Source of the DNA: Phycisphaeraceae bacterium | GTDB taxonomy: Bacteria; Planctomycetota; Phycisphaerae; Phycisphaerales; UBA1924 | Length of the DNA: 64,000 nt | NCBI GenBank assembly: GCA_019636535.1 | Contig: JAHBXK010000010.1 | Span: forward strand, 43,309 to 107,308 | Direction of reading: 5' to 3' | Part shown: one piece after another, positions 8,690-17,376 of the stretch | How positions within the stretch are numbered: the first letter of the stretch is position 1 | How the letters are laid out: each line of letters starts with the position of its first letter | The notes under the pieces: model-generated | Databases searched by the model: none | What the model saw: the letters and a program-made list of their open reading frames with translations, nothing else | Told to the model about the DNA's origin: nothing | Made by a program: the position numbers and the translations under genes

Positions 8690-9441
8690 GAAGAGACATA
8701 GTCCGCAACGTGTTTCAATTCAGGCACAGCGTTCGCGGGACAGGCGAACCATGCGACGCGATCTCGGATCGCCATGTCGCTGGGCATGTCGCCGATTCCG
8801 GCCAGTCGGTCCTTGCTCATTCCTTTCAGGGTTGCCATTCGATCGATCGCAGTACCCTTGGAGATGTGTGAGAGATCGCAGTTGATGTACAACTCGGTCA
8901 TCGAGACCCGGAACATGGGGTCGCTGCCGGAGCCCGCATAGCGGCCGGCCAGATCAGACCGGAGCCTGACAAGCAAGTCGCGGACGTACGCCGCGTTCGG
9001 GTGATACACAGAGACCGAGGCCGCTTTCCCGGGTTGGAGCGAGACGCCCCCCGCGACACACTCAAGTCCGCCCGGCCCGAACGTTGCCAGCAACCACGAT
9101 CGCAGGTCTTCAACGGCTGCGAGATGCTCGCGCGTGATTGAAGGGTCGATTTCGTATCGGTTGGTCTGAGCGTCGTAGATCCACACCCCGTTCTCGGCGA
9201 TGGCGGGCACACCGTAGATCGCGAGCAACCGGCACATCGCCTCGACGAACGGTTGGGGTCGGCCCGAACAGATCGTCAGCAGCGGCAGACCACCGAGTGA
9301 CGCAGCTCGCTCGTTGTGCGTGCGGACAGCATGGAGCGACGCAAGATCGAACGGCGAGGTTGACTCGCTCACAAGGCAACCGTCGTTGTCGCACAGAATG
9401 GCATCGAACCGATGCGATGGACGCGAAGCGTCAACCGTCAT
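8623..9441 (-). CDS. HAD-superfamily (Cof/sucrose-phosphatase-like) hydrolase
   Basis: 272 aa from ATG 9441 with GAGG five bases upstream. HAD motif I is FDAILCDNDGCL (DND in place of the common DLD), motif II is LLTICSGRP, motif III Lys is in SHISKGTAI and motif IV is GIGDMPSDMAIRD. The cap lies between motifs II and III (C2 type), as in Cof and sugar-phosphatase groups, so it probably dephosphorylates a soluble sugar phosphate. Its start codon overlaps the stop of the upstream lipoprotein gene (ATGA), indicating translational coupling. The substrate is unknown. Confidence 0.85.
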   Translation of the reverse strand: MTVDASRPSHRFDAILCDNDGCLVSESTSPFDLASLHAVRTHNERAASLGGLPLLTICSGRPQPFVEAMCRLLAIYGVPAIAENGVWIYDAQTNRYEIDPSITREHLAAVEDLRSWLLATFGPGGLECVAGGVSLQPGKAASVSVYHPNAAYVRDLLVRLRSDLAGRYAGSGSDPMFRVSMTELYINCDLSHISKGTAIDRMATLKGMSKDRLAGIGDMPSDMAIRDRVAWFACPANAVPELKHVADYVSSHAEARGVVDILGRISMASPNE

Positions 9442-10133
9442 GGCGACCTCGCCGGGCGAGCCTCGGAGGCGAGCGAACCGGCCATGCGGTTCAGCCGTGC
9501 CATGAGCGACCGCGCCAGATCTGGACGCAGGGGCGCACGGAAGTTGCCCGCCATCTCGGCGGGCGTCAGTGGATCGGCAAAGCCGGGAGTCGCGGCGGTC
9601 AACCGGATCGAAGATCCGAACATCGAGCCACCGAACCACGCCGAGCCCGGCTTACCACTTGGCATGACGAACCCGGCCCCCGAGTACAGGCCGATCCGCG
9701 GGAGTTGTGCGGATGAGCCGGCTGCATCGCTCGTGACGGTCGGACCATCCTGCGAGAGCACCAGCATGCGCACCGTCACGTTGCAAGCCGTGCGGCCGAT
9801 CGGCGTGTCTCCCGCCGAAGGCACGAGGAACAGGTGCACGTGGATGAGTGAGCCGTTCAATCCAGACAGGTCGTCCGCGTGATCGGCGAGCCGTTCAACG
9901 GGCAAGTCCGTCAGAAACACGTCAGCCGTGTTCGAGTCGAGCGTGGAATATGCAACGCCGATGACGTCCGGTTTGATGAACTGCTCGGTTGAGAGATTTC
10001 GAACAGTCAACGACGATGACCCACTGCCGCCGCTCAAGAGGCCACTTCCCGAGCACCCTGACAACGCACAAACAATTACCGCGGAAACGCAGGTCGAAAG
10101 CAGCCAGAACCCGATTCGAGCGTATATCGTCAT
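9438..10133 (-). CDS. Secreted lipoprotein of unknown function
   Basis: 231 aa from ATG 10133 with GAGGA five bases upstream. The N-terminus is a type II signal peptide: Arg early, hydrophobic stretch, then ALSGC followed by SGSG, so Cys at about residue 24 would be lipidated. The mature part is Ser/Thr/Gly-rich at first, then has a mixed beta-like pattern (LIHVHLFLVPSAGDTPIGR, VTVRMLVLS). I do not recognise the family. Its stop overlaps the HAD gene start by four bases; the two form a small operon divergent from the secreted protein gene at 10243. Confidence 0.75.
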   Translation of the reverse strand: MTIYARIGFWLLSTCVSAVIVCALSGCSGSGLLSGGSGSSSLTVRNLSTEQFIKPDVIGVAYSTLDSNTADVFLTDLPVERLADHADDLSGLNGSLIHVHLFLVPSAGDTPIGRTACNVTVRMLVLSQDGPTVTSDAAGSSAQLPRIGLYSGAGFVMPSGKPGSAWFGGSMFGSSIRLTAATPGFADPLTPAEMAGNFRAPLRPDLARSLMARLNRMAGSLASEARPARSP

Positions 10134-10242
10134 GGAGATCCTCAGGCCCCAGCGTAGCCGAACCTGGGTCCGACGGCAGGCGTGGGCGAGTCGCGGGCAA
10201 CGCGGCAAGTCTCCACACCACCGAGTGAAGGGGAGTCGCGGA

Positions 10243-11592
10243 ATGTCACGCACCGGACGAACATCGCTCTTTACCGCGGCAATCGCGATCGGATTGCTTG
10301 CGCCCGCGAGCGACTCGCTTGGACAGGCCAGGCCCGGCGGCGGGGCAGCGGGAGGCGCAAGCAAGGGCTCTCGGCTCACGCCACCGACCCGATCGAAACT
10401 CGCTCCCGCTCCGGCACAGGAGCGCCGGGATGAACAACCAACAACGGGACCTCAGCATCCGACGCGTCAGGGATCGGGCCGGAGTTTCTTCGAAGACCTG
10501 AGAAGCGAACGCCGGTTCACGACCCGCGGCGTCGATGAGTCTTCGATCATCACGCGGGCCGATGGCTCGCGCGTTCGCATTCCTGATTCGATCGATGTCG
10601 GCGCTTTCATCCCCTCCACGGTGTCGTCTCGGAGTCGAACGCTCGAACTCGCGCAGGCGATCCGCGAGAATCAAGGGCGCGGACTGAGCCCCGAGCAACG
10701 AGAGGCCCTCGTTCGAAAGTGGGAGGATCCCACCGTGCGTGCTGACGCCATCAACGAGGCCCGCAAGTCGTTCACTCCCGAACAAGGGTACATCGAATTC
10801 TCAAACGAATCTGGCGATACCGCCTTTGTTCGTGCCGGAACCCCCTGCGAAGCAACGGTCGCGAGAACCTTGCTCCTCAGCCCCCGGCCTCGGGCTCCTC
10901 AGAGCCTGCGGGATCTTGACCGGCTTGCCGACCGTGGAGTTGAGTTCGAGTTGAGCGAGGTTGAATTGCGGGCAATCAAGAGTTTCGAGTCGGAGTTACA
11001 GGAGTATGACCCGTGCGCCCCGCACGTCATCATGGACCGTACGCAGTTCGGACCCGGGGGCGACGTCATCGATCGTTTCCTGATTCCGATCACCGTGCCG
11101 TGGGTCGAAACCGTACTGCCTGCCAACTTGCCCGAGCCGCAGGAAGTCTGGTCAACACTGCTGACCGACAACCACGCGCTCGCGATCGAGGCCTTCACGG
11201 AGCATCTACGCGTCTACTCGTTCGATGAGGCAGCACGAAGAGGCATGGCGCTGGCCATGCTCGCCGGCGGAAATCACCTCGCAGCCATCGACACGCTCTG
11301 GCTGGCGTACGACAGCGATCCGACGCTCTGCTCCAGACCCTTTGATGCTGCCTGGGTTCAGGGCGGTTCGAACCAACTCCGCGAGTACACACGGCGGCTT
11401 GTCCGCCATGCGCACGCGAGCGGATCGGGCAGGGACTGGTTCGCGGTTGCCGTCATGATGGCGCTGGAAGGTCGCGTCCAGCCCGCCCGCGAAATGCTCT
11501 CGCGGGCGACGGCCGCCGGTGCTTCGGGCGACCACATTGATGCGCTCGCGAAGCACCTGGGTGGTCAACCGACACTCCGAGCGCAGCCCTGA
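10243..11592 (+). CDS. Secreted protein with C-terminal TPR-like domain
   Basis: 449 aa. ATG 10243 follows GGGAG by a normal distance. A Sec signal peptide is evident (TSLFTAAIAIGLLAPASDSLGQA), then a Pro/Gly/Arg-rich linker, a central region of unknown fold, and a C-terminal helical region (about residues 310-445) with ALAIEAFTEHLRVYSFDEAARR and VQPAREMLSRATAAG, reminiscent of tetratricopeptide repeats. The C-terminal 100 residues resemble those of the next gene, so the two are probably distant paralogues. No function is known to me; periplasmic or cell-envelope location is inferred from the signal peptide. Confidence 0.8.
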   Translation: MSRTGRTSLFTAAIAIGLLAPASDSLGQARPGGGAAGGASKGSRLTPPTRSKLAPAPAQERRDEQPTTGPQHPTRQGSGRSFFEDLRSERRFTTRGVDESSIITRADGSRVRIPDSIDVGAFIPSTVSSRSRTLELAQAIRENQGRGLSPEQREALVRKWEDPTVRADAINEARKSFTPEQGYIEFSNESGDTAFVRAGTPCEATVARTLLLSPRPRAPQSLRDLDRLADRGVEFELSEVELRAIKSFESELQEYDPCAPHVIMDRTQFGPGGDVIDRFLIPITVPWVETVLPANLPEPQEVWSTLLTDNHALAIEAFTEHLRVYSFDEAARRGMALAMLAGGNHLAAIDTLWLAYDSDPTLCSRPFDAAWVQGGSNQLREYTRRLVRHAHASGSGRDWFAVAVMMALEGRVQPAREMLSRATAAGASGDHIDALAKHLGGQPTLRAQP

Positions 11593-11699
11593 GTCTCGGG
11601 ACAGCACAGGATCCTGCCGATGAACGTACCACTTACTGAGAGGTACTCTCGCCTTGTTTCCATTTCATGAGTGACGCTCGCGCGCTTGGAGGCCCGTTC

Positions 11700-12758
11700 A
11701 TGCTGATCCGCCCGCCTCAAATCACCGATCCCGCAACACGTTCCGGACGTTGTGCGTTGGCGATCGCTGCCGTGGCCGCGGCTTGGCTTGCGCTGCCGGC
11801 CGTTGAGGCCTTCGCTCAGGGAGGGGTTCCCTCGAGAGCCCCGCGTCCGATGCCCGGCATCGTGCCGAGCCGAACGCCGCCGCTCGAGCGTGTCCCTTCA
11901 CGGCCGTTACCGACCGGCCCAACGCTCCGGCCGGGCGAACGTCCGGACCACCGACCGATCGTTGTTTTTCCGCCGGGCTATGGCTGGCGCTTCGACCGTC
12001 CGCGCCACTTCGATCCCGATTTCATTTCCTCATCGGGCCTCACCGTCACCGGCAGCGTCGGAACCGATCACTGGCGCGTGCGTTTCCGGCTCGGCTCACC
12101 CGTGATTAATCGTTCCCGTGATTGGTATTGGTGGCGGTACCCATACTGGGGCTTTTCGCACTGGGCCTGGTGGAACACAACTCCGAGGTGGGCTATTGGA
12201 GGCTGGTGGGACTATACGGACCAGTTCCTGGACTTTGCCGGACAACTCGAGCAGCAGCGCGCTGCTGACGAACTCAGACGCCGGGAACAGGCCGAGAGAG
12301 ATCGCTTTGCCAGGCTGAGCGAACTCGAGAGGGGCGACGAACGGCTGAGCCAGGGGCGCGCTCAGGACGCGGTCAATCACTACCTGAGACACCTTGAGAC
12401 CGCGCCCGATGACACGGAAGCGATGCGATCTCTCGCGGTGGCGCTCATCGACGCCAACAGGATCGATCACGCGAGCGCTGTCTTTGCGATGGCCTATGAG
12501 CGCACGCCGTCGCTGGTCCGGCAGCCCATGGACTCTTCTCGGTTCCCGGGCACCGCGACCGACCTTCGATCGCGGCTGACGTCGTTGGTGCATTACGCGA
12601 ATCGAACGGGCGCCGCCTCGGCTTGGCTCTCAGCGGCGGTGCTCGCCCAGGCCGAGGGCCGTGATCCCGCCGCAAGGAACATGCTCGGCAGAGCCCGCAC
12701 GGCCGGCCTGAACTCCGATCTGGTCTCAGCGTTCGAGTCCGCGCTCGGAACACGCTGA
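11700..12758 (+). CDS. Secreted Trp-rich protein with C-terminal TPR-like domain
   Basis: 352 aa from ATG 11700; GGAGG seven bases upstream decides this over the ATG at 11667. Signal peptide ends near AVEAFAQ. A Pro/Arg-rich linker follows, then an aromatic segment (RDWYWWRYPYWGFSHWAWW, about residues 140-160), a charged coiled segment (QLEQQRAADELRRREQAERD) and TPR-like helices (GDERLSQGRAQDAVNHYLRH). The end, ARNMLGRARTAGLNSDLV, parallels the preceding gene. The aromatic patch may contact membrane or glycan; that is a guess. Function unknown. Confidence 0.8.
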   Translation: MLIRPPQITDPATRSGRCALAIAAVAAAWLALPAVEAFAQGGVPSRAPRPMPGIVPSRTPPLERVPSRPLPTGPTLRPGERPDHRPIVVFPPGYGWRFDRPRHFDPDFISSSGLTVTGSVGTDHWRVRFRLGSPVINRSRDWYWWRYPYWGFSHWAWWNTTPRWAIGGWWDYTDQFLDFAGQLEQQRAADELRRREQAERDRFARLSELERGDERLSQGRAQDAVNHYLRHLETAPDDTEAMRSLAVALIDANRIDHASAVFAMAYERTPSLVRQPMDSSRFPGTATDLRSRLTSLVHYANRTGAASAWLSAAVLAQAEGRDPAARNMLGRARTAGLNSDLVSAFESALGTR

Positions 12759-12786
12759 TCTGCCATCGCCGAGAACCCTCAACCGA

Positions 12787-13647
12787 TCAGAAATTGAAGA
12801 TCGTTTCGAGCACGCGCGGGATCAGACCTTTCTTCGCCGCGTTCTTGACGTCCCCCTCGCCTTCGATCCGCAGCGCCATGTTGGCGATCTGGCTCGACTG
12901 GACGGTGTTCGAGCTGGTAATGTCGGCGCTTCGGCAAACGCCGCCCAGGACCATGAACGTCTTGTCGCCGCCGCTGCCCTCGATGGACTTGCGGGCCTCG
13001 AGGACGAGATTGCCGTTCGGCTTGACATCGATCACTTCGGCCGCGATGCGAGCCGTGAAGCGGTCCTTGCGTTCGGCCTCTCCATCACCGTTGTATCGCG
13101 TGTTGGAGTTCACGCCCAGACGCACGGGCGTGCCGATGCCGTTGCGCAGTTGGAACTCAAGCAGGTCCTTCAACGATGGGAACTGGGACAACTCCGCCCG
13201 TATGTCGTATCGCTTGGTGGTGTCGAGGCTCTGCTCGATCTTCTGGGTTGAGTTCTCGTTGATGATGATCTCGATGAGGTCGTGCTTCTGGAACGTTCGA
13301 GGCTTGGGCGGCACCACCACCATGAGGCTGTACGCTTCGAGTTGCGCAGCGGCAGCGCGGGCGGGTGCGTTCGGGTCGTCCTGCTGGCGCGGCTCAGCGG
13401 CCGTAGCGGCCGGAACGGGCTGCGGTTGCTCCGCCGCACGGTTTGCATCGGACGCGGGTTCGGGTCCATCCTGAACAGTGTTCTGCGACGGAGCTGGGGC
13501 ACTCGTCGGCTGCTGCCGCGCAGGCGTTGCGCGGTTCGGCGAGCGCTCGAACAGACTCTGACCGGCCGATCGCTCCGCGCTGCACAGCAACGCGGCAGCC
13601 GCGGCCAGAATTCCGACAAAGCGCAACGCAAAGATGTGAGACTTCAT
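12787..13647 (-). CDS. flgH: Flagellar L-ring protein FlgH
   Basis: 286 aa with an N-terminal signal peptide (FALRFVGILAAAAALLCSA). After a Pro/Gln/Ala-rich linker the FlgH core begins with HDLIEIIINENSTQ and continues with LQ..IGTPVRLGVNSNTRYNGDGE, FTARIAAEVIDVKPNGNLVLEARK and the C-terminal QIANMALRIEGEGDV. FlgH forms the outer-membrane L-ring around the flagellar rod. No canonical lipobox is seen; the usual protein is a lipoprotein. Start overlaps the flgA stop by four bases (ATGA). It is the last gene of the operon here: flgI, which normally follows, is absent. Confidence 0.92.
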   Translation of the reverse strand: MKSHIFALRFVGILAAAAALLCSAERSAGQSLFERSPNRATPARQQPTSAPAPSQNTVQDGPEPASDANRAAEQPQPVPAATAAEPRQQDDPNAPARAAAAQLEAYSLMVVVPPKPRTFQKHDLIEIIINENSTQKIEQSLDTTKRYDIRAELSQFPSLKDLLEFQLRNGIGTPVRLGVNSNTRYNGDGEAERKDRFTARIAAEVIDVKPNGNLVLEARKSIEGSGGDKTFMVLGGVCRSADITSSNTVQSSQIANMALRIEGEGDVKNAAKKGLIPRVLETIFNF

Positions 13648-14813
13648 CGCGATTCTCCCGCGCGGACCATCGGTTCCTCGATCCCGTGCTCAGCACCCCT
13701 CCGCTGCTCGCCAACGACCATCACCGCTCTTCCCGAGCCGCTCATTCGTGCCCGGAACGTCTCCTGGCTTCCCTCGAGCCTGAAAAGTCCAACTTCACCG
13801 TCTCGGATGCTCTCCATCGCGCGGGCCTTGGCCTTGATTCGAACCGAGCCGCTCAGACAGTGGACCCAAACCGTGTCGCCTCGCTTCGCGGCGATCGGCG
13901 CTTGCATCATCTCCCTCGTCAGCAGCGTGCCTTCACGTATCCGGCTCGAAGCCACCGGCGCAGGATCGCCACCAAGTTCGAGCACGGCTTGCGAAGCCTG
14001 TGCTGGTGAGAGCCAGCGATGTTCGCTCCGGAACGAGTCCGAGGCGATCGAATCGCCTCTAGATATGTCTTTGGCAGCGACGAGCACACCACGCTCGATC
14101 AGCACCTCCACGTCGGCCGTCTGTGACATCGCCAGTCGATCCCCCTCGTACGCGAACACCCGCACCGGCAGCCGTGCCGATGCCGCAGAAGCGCCGGCTT
14201 CCACGTCGATGCGCCACGAGCCCGTGGGGCGATCCAGCGCTGAGGCATCGGCAGCGCGAATCAGCAACCGAAGCCCGGTCGGCTCGACGTCGAGGTGCGA
14301 CGCGATCCGGAGGGCGATCGCCTTGCGCACCGTCATCTCGCCGCTGACATCGACGACCTGAGGTGCGGCTCGCTCGGCACGCTCGAGTCGTACGCTTCTG
14401 GATTCGGTCGGCCAATCGTGCCGTACCTCGCACACCGAGCCGGAGAGCACCGTCCGTCCCCAGTGCACACCGGCGGAGTCAAGCGCTGACCGAACCGCTG
14501 GCAGTCCCACGCTCACGACGCCCGGGCCGGCGACCGGCAGACGTCGCAGATCCTCGGTGATGATCACGCTACGCAACGCATCCGCGTTCGGTCCATCGAC
14601 ATCGGCCACGTCCATGAGTGTGATCGGTCGGGCGGCGACACTGTCGGCGCCGTCCTTCGCAACAAGTGTCGCTGACGATCGCAGGCGCACGACGGTAGTG
14701 CGCGTGTCCGCGGCCTGCGCCGCCAACACGCCGGATGCCAACATCGTGAGGTGCATGACCACGACCCCAACGACAAGCACGAGCACTCGATTCAGTACGC
14801 CACTTGACCTCAT
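13644..14813 (-). CDS. flgA: Flagellar P-ring assembly chaperone FlgA
   Basis: 389 aa, longer than typical FlgA (about 220-250). ATG 14813 has GGAG eight bases upstream. An N-terminal signal peptide/anchor (VLVLVVGVVVMHLTMLASG) precedes a long divergent region. The C-terminal part is the SAF domain: VLVAAKDISRGDSIASDSF, then REGTLLTREMMQAPIAAKRGD and VWVHCLSGSVRIKAKARAM. FlgA chaperones FlgI during P-ring assembly in the periplasm. It sits between flgG (66 bases upstream) and flgH (overlapping), the usual flgF-G-A-H order. Confidence 0.88.
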   Translation of the reverse strand: MRSSGVLNRVLVLVVGVVVMHLTMLASGVLAAQAADTRTTVVRLRSSATLVAKDGADSVAARPITLMDVADVDGPNADALRSVIITEDLRRLPVAGPGVVSVGLPAVRSALDSAGVHWGRTVLSGSVCEVRHDWPTESRSVRLERAERAAPQVVDVSGEMTVRKAIALRIASHLDVEPTGLRLLIRAADASALDRPTGSWRIDVEAGASAASARLPVRVFAYEGDRLAMSQTADVEVLIERGVLVAAKDISRGDSIASDSFRSEHRWLSPAQASQAVLELGGDPAPVASSRIREGTLLTREMMQAPIAAKRGDTVWVHCLSGSVRIKAKARAMESIRDGEVGLFRLEGSQETFRARMSGSGRAVMVVGEQRRGAEHGIEEPMVRAGESR

Positions 14814-14879
14814 GTTTGACTGCTCCGACTCGCATTCGCCTACCAGAACCGACCGGGGGGCCGGGGTTCACCGGCCGAG

Positions 14880-15686
14880 TTACCGCCTCAACTGCCCGAT
14901 CACTCGCAGGTTCTCGTCGGCTGCGCGGATGGTGCTCGAGTTCATCTCGAAGGCGCGCTGGATCCTGATGAGATCGATCAACTCCTTCGTCGGATCGACG
15001 TTCGAGCCTTCGTAATACCCCTGCAGAATCTCGCCGAATGCATCCGTGCCGGGATCTCCGTCGATCGCCGGGCCGCTCGCCGCCGTCTCGACGTACAGAT
15101 TCTCACCGATCGACTTCAATCCGACGGGGTTCACGAAGTTCGAGAGTTGGATCTGACCAACTTCTTCCGCGTCGACTTCGCCCGGTCGCTGCACCAGCAC
15201 CCGGCCGTTCGCGTCGATTTGAACGTCCAGCACATCACCATCGATGGTGATGGGAGGATCGAGCCGGCGTCCCTGATCGCTCGCAAGGACCATCTCACCG
15301 TCGGAGTTCAGCACGAACTGGCCGCTGCGTGTGTACCCCACTCCGCCAGGTCCGAGGCTCTCGGGCAGGCTGACCCGGAAGAAGCCGTTGCCCTGCACGA
15401 ACAGATCCAGCTTGTTCCCTTGGATCGGAGAACCCGGCGCAAAGTTCAACTGCGTGCCGCTGACTTTCGTGCCCAAGCCGACGAACAGGCCGGTGGGTCG
15501 CTGGTCGTCGTTGGCGTTGCGGACTCCGGGCTGTGCTTTCTGCAAGTACAGCAGATCTTGGAAGTTCGCTCGGCTCGACTTGAATCCCGCGGTGTTGACG
15601 TTCGCGAGATTGTTCGCGGTAACGTCCATCGCGGTGTTCAATGCCGTGAGCGCTGATGAGGCCGATTGCAACGCAACGATCGCCAT
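14880..15686 (-). CDS. flgG: Flagellar distal rod protein FlgG
   Basis: 268 aa from ATG 15686 (upstream in-frame codons are not conserved-looking). N-terminus MAIVALQSASSALTALNTAM then TANNLANVNTAGFKSSRANF is the rod/hook signature; the middle has LDLFVQGNGFFRV and GYTRSGQFVLNSDGEMV; the C-terminus GYYEGSNVDPTKELIDLIRI and QRAFEMNSSTIRAADENL is the FlgG C-terminal helix. It forms the distal rod. 120 bases separate it from flgF. Confidence 0.95.
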   Translation of the reverse strand: MAIVALQSASSALTALNTAMDVTANNLANVNTAGFKSSRANFQDLLYLQKAQPGVRNANDDQRPTGLFVGLGTKVSGTQLNFAPGSPIQGNKLDLFVQGNGFFRVSLPESLGPGGVGYTRSGQFVLNSDGEMVLASDQGRRLDPPITIDGDVLDVQIDANGRVLVQRPGEVDAEEVGQIQLSNFVNPVGLKSIGENLYVETAASGPAIDGDPGTDAFGEILQGYYEGSNVDPTKELIDLIRIQRAFEMNSSTIRAADENLRVIGQLRR

Positions 15687-15806
15687 GCTGGTCTTCCTTG
15701 ACTCGCCCGCACTTCGGCTGGCGTCGGTTTGTTCGCTCATCCCATCAAACTTGTGAGAGCATTTCGGCTCTCGATGCCCAACGCTTCTTCGGAACCCGAC
15801 GAGTCA

Positions 15807-16589
15807 TCAAGCCACGACGCGGCCGAGAGAGTTGATCGCGCGGTTCATCAAGTCGTCATGGATCGTCGCCATCCGTCCAGCCGCGGCGGTGGCGCCCGCG
15901 GCGTTTGTCACGCGCATCATCATCGCGATCGCGTCGGTCGAACTGCGCTCCACCGCCGACTGCACGACCTCACCCGAAGCCGGACGCAGCGCTGACGAGC
16001 CGCCAGGCCGCGAGAAGGCGAACAACCCCGCGCCTTCTTTCTTCAGTGCGGACCTGTCCGCGAGATCGACCAGCCCGATCGTGGCAGCCTGCACCCCTCC
16101 CTGCATGACCGCGCCATCGGCCTGCACCGTGACACGTTGCCGTGGGTCCAGTTGGATGGGCCGTCGGTTCACATCCAAGACCGCGCTCCCCTCAGCACTC
16201 ATCACCAGCCGGCCCGTCGCGTCGAGTGTCATCCGTCCGTCGCGTGTTAATCGAACATCACCGTTCGCACCGCCTCTGCCCGCAACCATGAAGAACCCGT
16301 CGCCCCGCACGGCCAGATCGAGCGGGTTGCTCGTGATTTCCAGAGAGCCCTGGTCAAACGCCGTGATCGTCGGTGCGAGCAGAACACCCGCCCCGAGTCG
16401 CTCCAGCAGCCGGTTGCTCGGCAAGTCCCAGACGCCGTCTTCCACTCGAACAGAGGCCCGCGGCAGCGTTGACGACAGGTCCACCTTGAACCCGGGAGTC
16501 TCAATGTTGGCCAGGTTGTTGGCCGCAACATCCTGACGGTGCATGGCCGTAAGGATGCCGCTTGCGGCCAGCGTGTAGCCGTGGTTCAT
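15807..16589 (-). CDS. flgF: Flagellar proximal rod protein FlgF
   Basis: 260 aa from ATG 16589; GGAGG lies about eight bases upstream. N-terminus GILTAMHRQDVAANNLANIE followed by TPGFKVDLSS is the rod signature, and the middle has LDLAVRGDGFFMV. The C-terminus (SAVERSSTDAIAMMMRV) is less FlgG-like, and together with its position just before flgG this favours FlgF. The start overlaps the stop of a small upstream ORF (ATGA). Confidence 0.88.
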   Translation of the reverse strand: MNHGYTLAASGILTAMHRQDVAANNLANIETPGFKVDLSSTLPRASVRVEDGVWDLPSNRLLERLGAGVLLAPTITAFDQGSLEITSNPLDLAVRGDGFFMVAGRGGANGDVRLTRDGRMTLDATGRLVMSAEGSAVLDVNRRPIQLDPRQRVTVQADGAVMQGGVQAATIGLVDLADRSALKKEGAGLFAFSRPGGSSALRPASGEVVQSAVERSSTDAIAMMMRVTNAAGATAAAGRMATIHDDLMNRAINSLGRVVA

Positions 16590-16810
16590 GGCCTGCCCTC
16601 CGTGGGAGCACGACCGCCAGCGGGTGCGCCCATTGCGCAATTCTCGCGCGTGAGTGCGCACGCTTGGCTCATGTGCATGGCCGCAGCCGTCCTTGCGAGG
16701 CAGAGCAACCGCAGCCCGAGCGCTTGATCGCGTGGCAGACCGGCCACCACCGCCTCGACAGCGGCCTCAGAACCGTTCAGTTTCGCTTTGACACCAACTT
16801 CGGCACGCAT
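16586..16810 (-). CDS. Small protein leading the flagellar operon
   Basis: 74 aa, MRAEVGVKAKLNGSEAAVEA at the start. ATG 16810 is preceded by AGGAGGG at an ideal distance, and the stop overlaps the flgF start by four bases, so it is almost certainly translated. It is alpha-helical in character with several Cys and Met residues in the middle (LLCLARTAAAMHMSQACALT). No signal peptide or TM segment is obvious. I recognise no family. Its place as first gene of a rod operon suggests a flagellar export, chaperone or regulatory role, but that is inference only. Confidence 0.65.
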   Translation of the reverse strand: MRAEVGVKAKLNGSEAAVEAVVAGLPRDQALGLRLLCLARTAAAMHMSQACALTRENCAMGAPAGGRAPTEGRP

Positions 16811-16839
16811 CGGGCACCCTCCTGCTTGGGGGGTGCATC

Positions 16840-16854
16840 TCAATCCGCGTGCCA
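16840..16854 (-). promoter_or_regulatory. Sigma-54-like promoter of the flagellar operon
   Basis: Minus strand reads TGGCACG-CGGA-TTGA, matching the sigma-54 form TGGCACG-N4-TTGC at every fixed base except the final C of the -12 element. Transcription would start near 16828, leaving a leader of about 18 nt that contains the AGGAGG of the small ORF at 16810. An NtrC-type activator with a soluble kinase is encoded 5-8 kb away. The -12 mismatch (GA for GC) lowers confidence. Confidence 0.5.
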
Positions 16855-16953
16855 GCCAGGGCAGAGTGCCGACCGACCAAGGGGGAGGCCCGATTGGACC
16901 AACCAGCGTCCTGCCATCGAGGGCATCAGGCTCGCGTCAACTCCGGCCTGATC

Positions 16954-17205
16954 TCACCCCCTTGAACAGGCACCAGGCCCCTTGCCGCACGGACAACACC
17001 CACCGCCGCCGCCTCCACTCCCGGCGCCGACCGACACCCCTAAACCGGTGCTCGCTGCGCCCTTCGCGGCGAAGGTGCTCTGAACCCGCTTGAACTTGCG
17101 GCCGAGCCCCTTCGGATCTTCAACCGGATCGTCCGCCTTGCTCATAGGTCGGAGAAGTTCGATCCGGTCGCCATCGCTGACACTCTCGTACTCGTAAATT
17201 GGCAT
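16954..17205 (-). CDS. FmdB-like small protein with degenerate zinc site
   Basis: 83 aa. Starts MPIYEYESVSDGDRIELLRP, the FmdB/CxxC_CxxC_SSSS-type opening (MPIYEYxCxxCGxxFE), but the first CxxC pair is replaced by VSDGD. The tail is Gly-rich then CCPCGKGPGACSRG, which brings four Cys at the C-terminus. FmdB-family proteins are small zinc-ribbon proteins of mostly unknown role. Whether this one still binds metal through the C-terminal Cys cluster is unclear. It diverges from the SDR gene. Confidence 0.65.
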   Translation of the reverse strand: MPIYEYESVSDGDRIELLRPMSKADDPVEDPKGLGRKFKRVQSTFAAKGAASTGLGVSVGAGSGGGGGGCCPCGKGPGACSRG

Positions 17206-17376
17206 CGCTCAGCCCTCTAGCAACCACTTGACCCCCGCTTCGCTGCACGCCCGGCCACCCGCAAGATAGCACCCCCCCACTCCGGCGACCACGGCCGTAC
17301 GGTACTGTCCCTCGTCTGCGAGCCAGTTGTTCCGTACTTTGCAGGCGGCTGCACCCGCAAGTGACAAAGACCGGCC

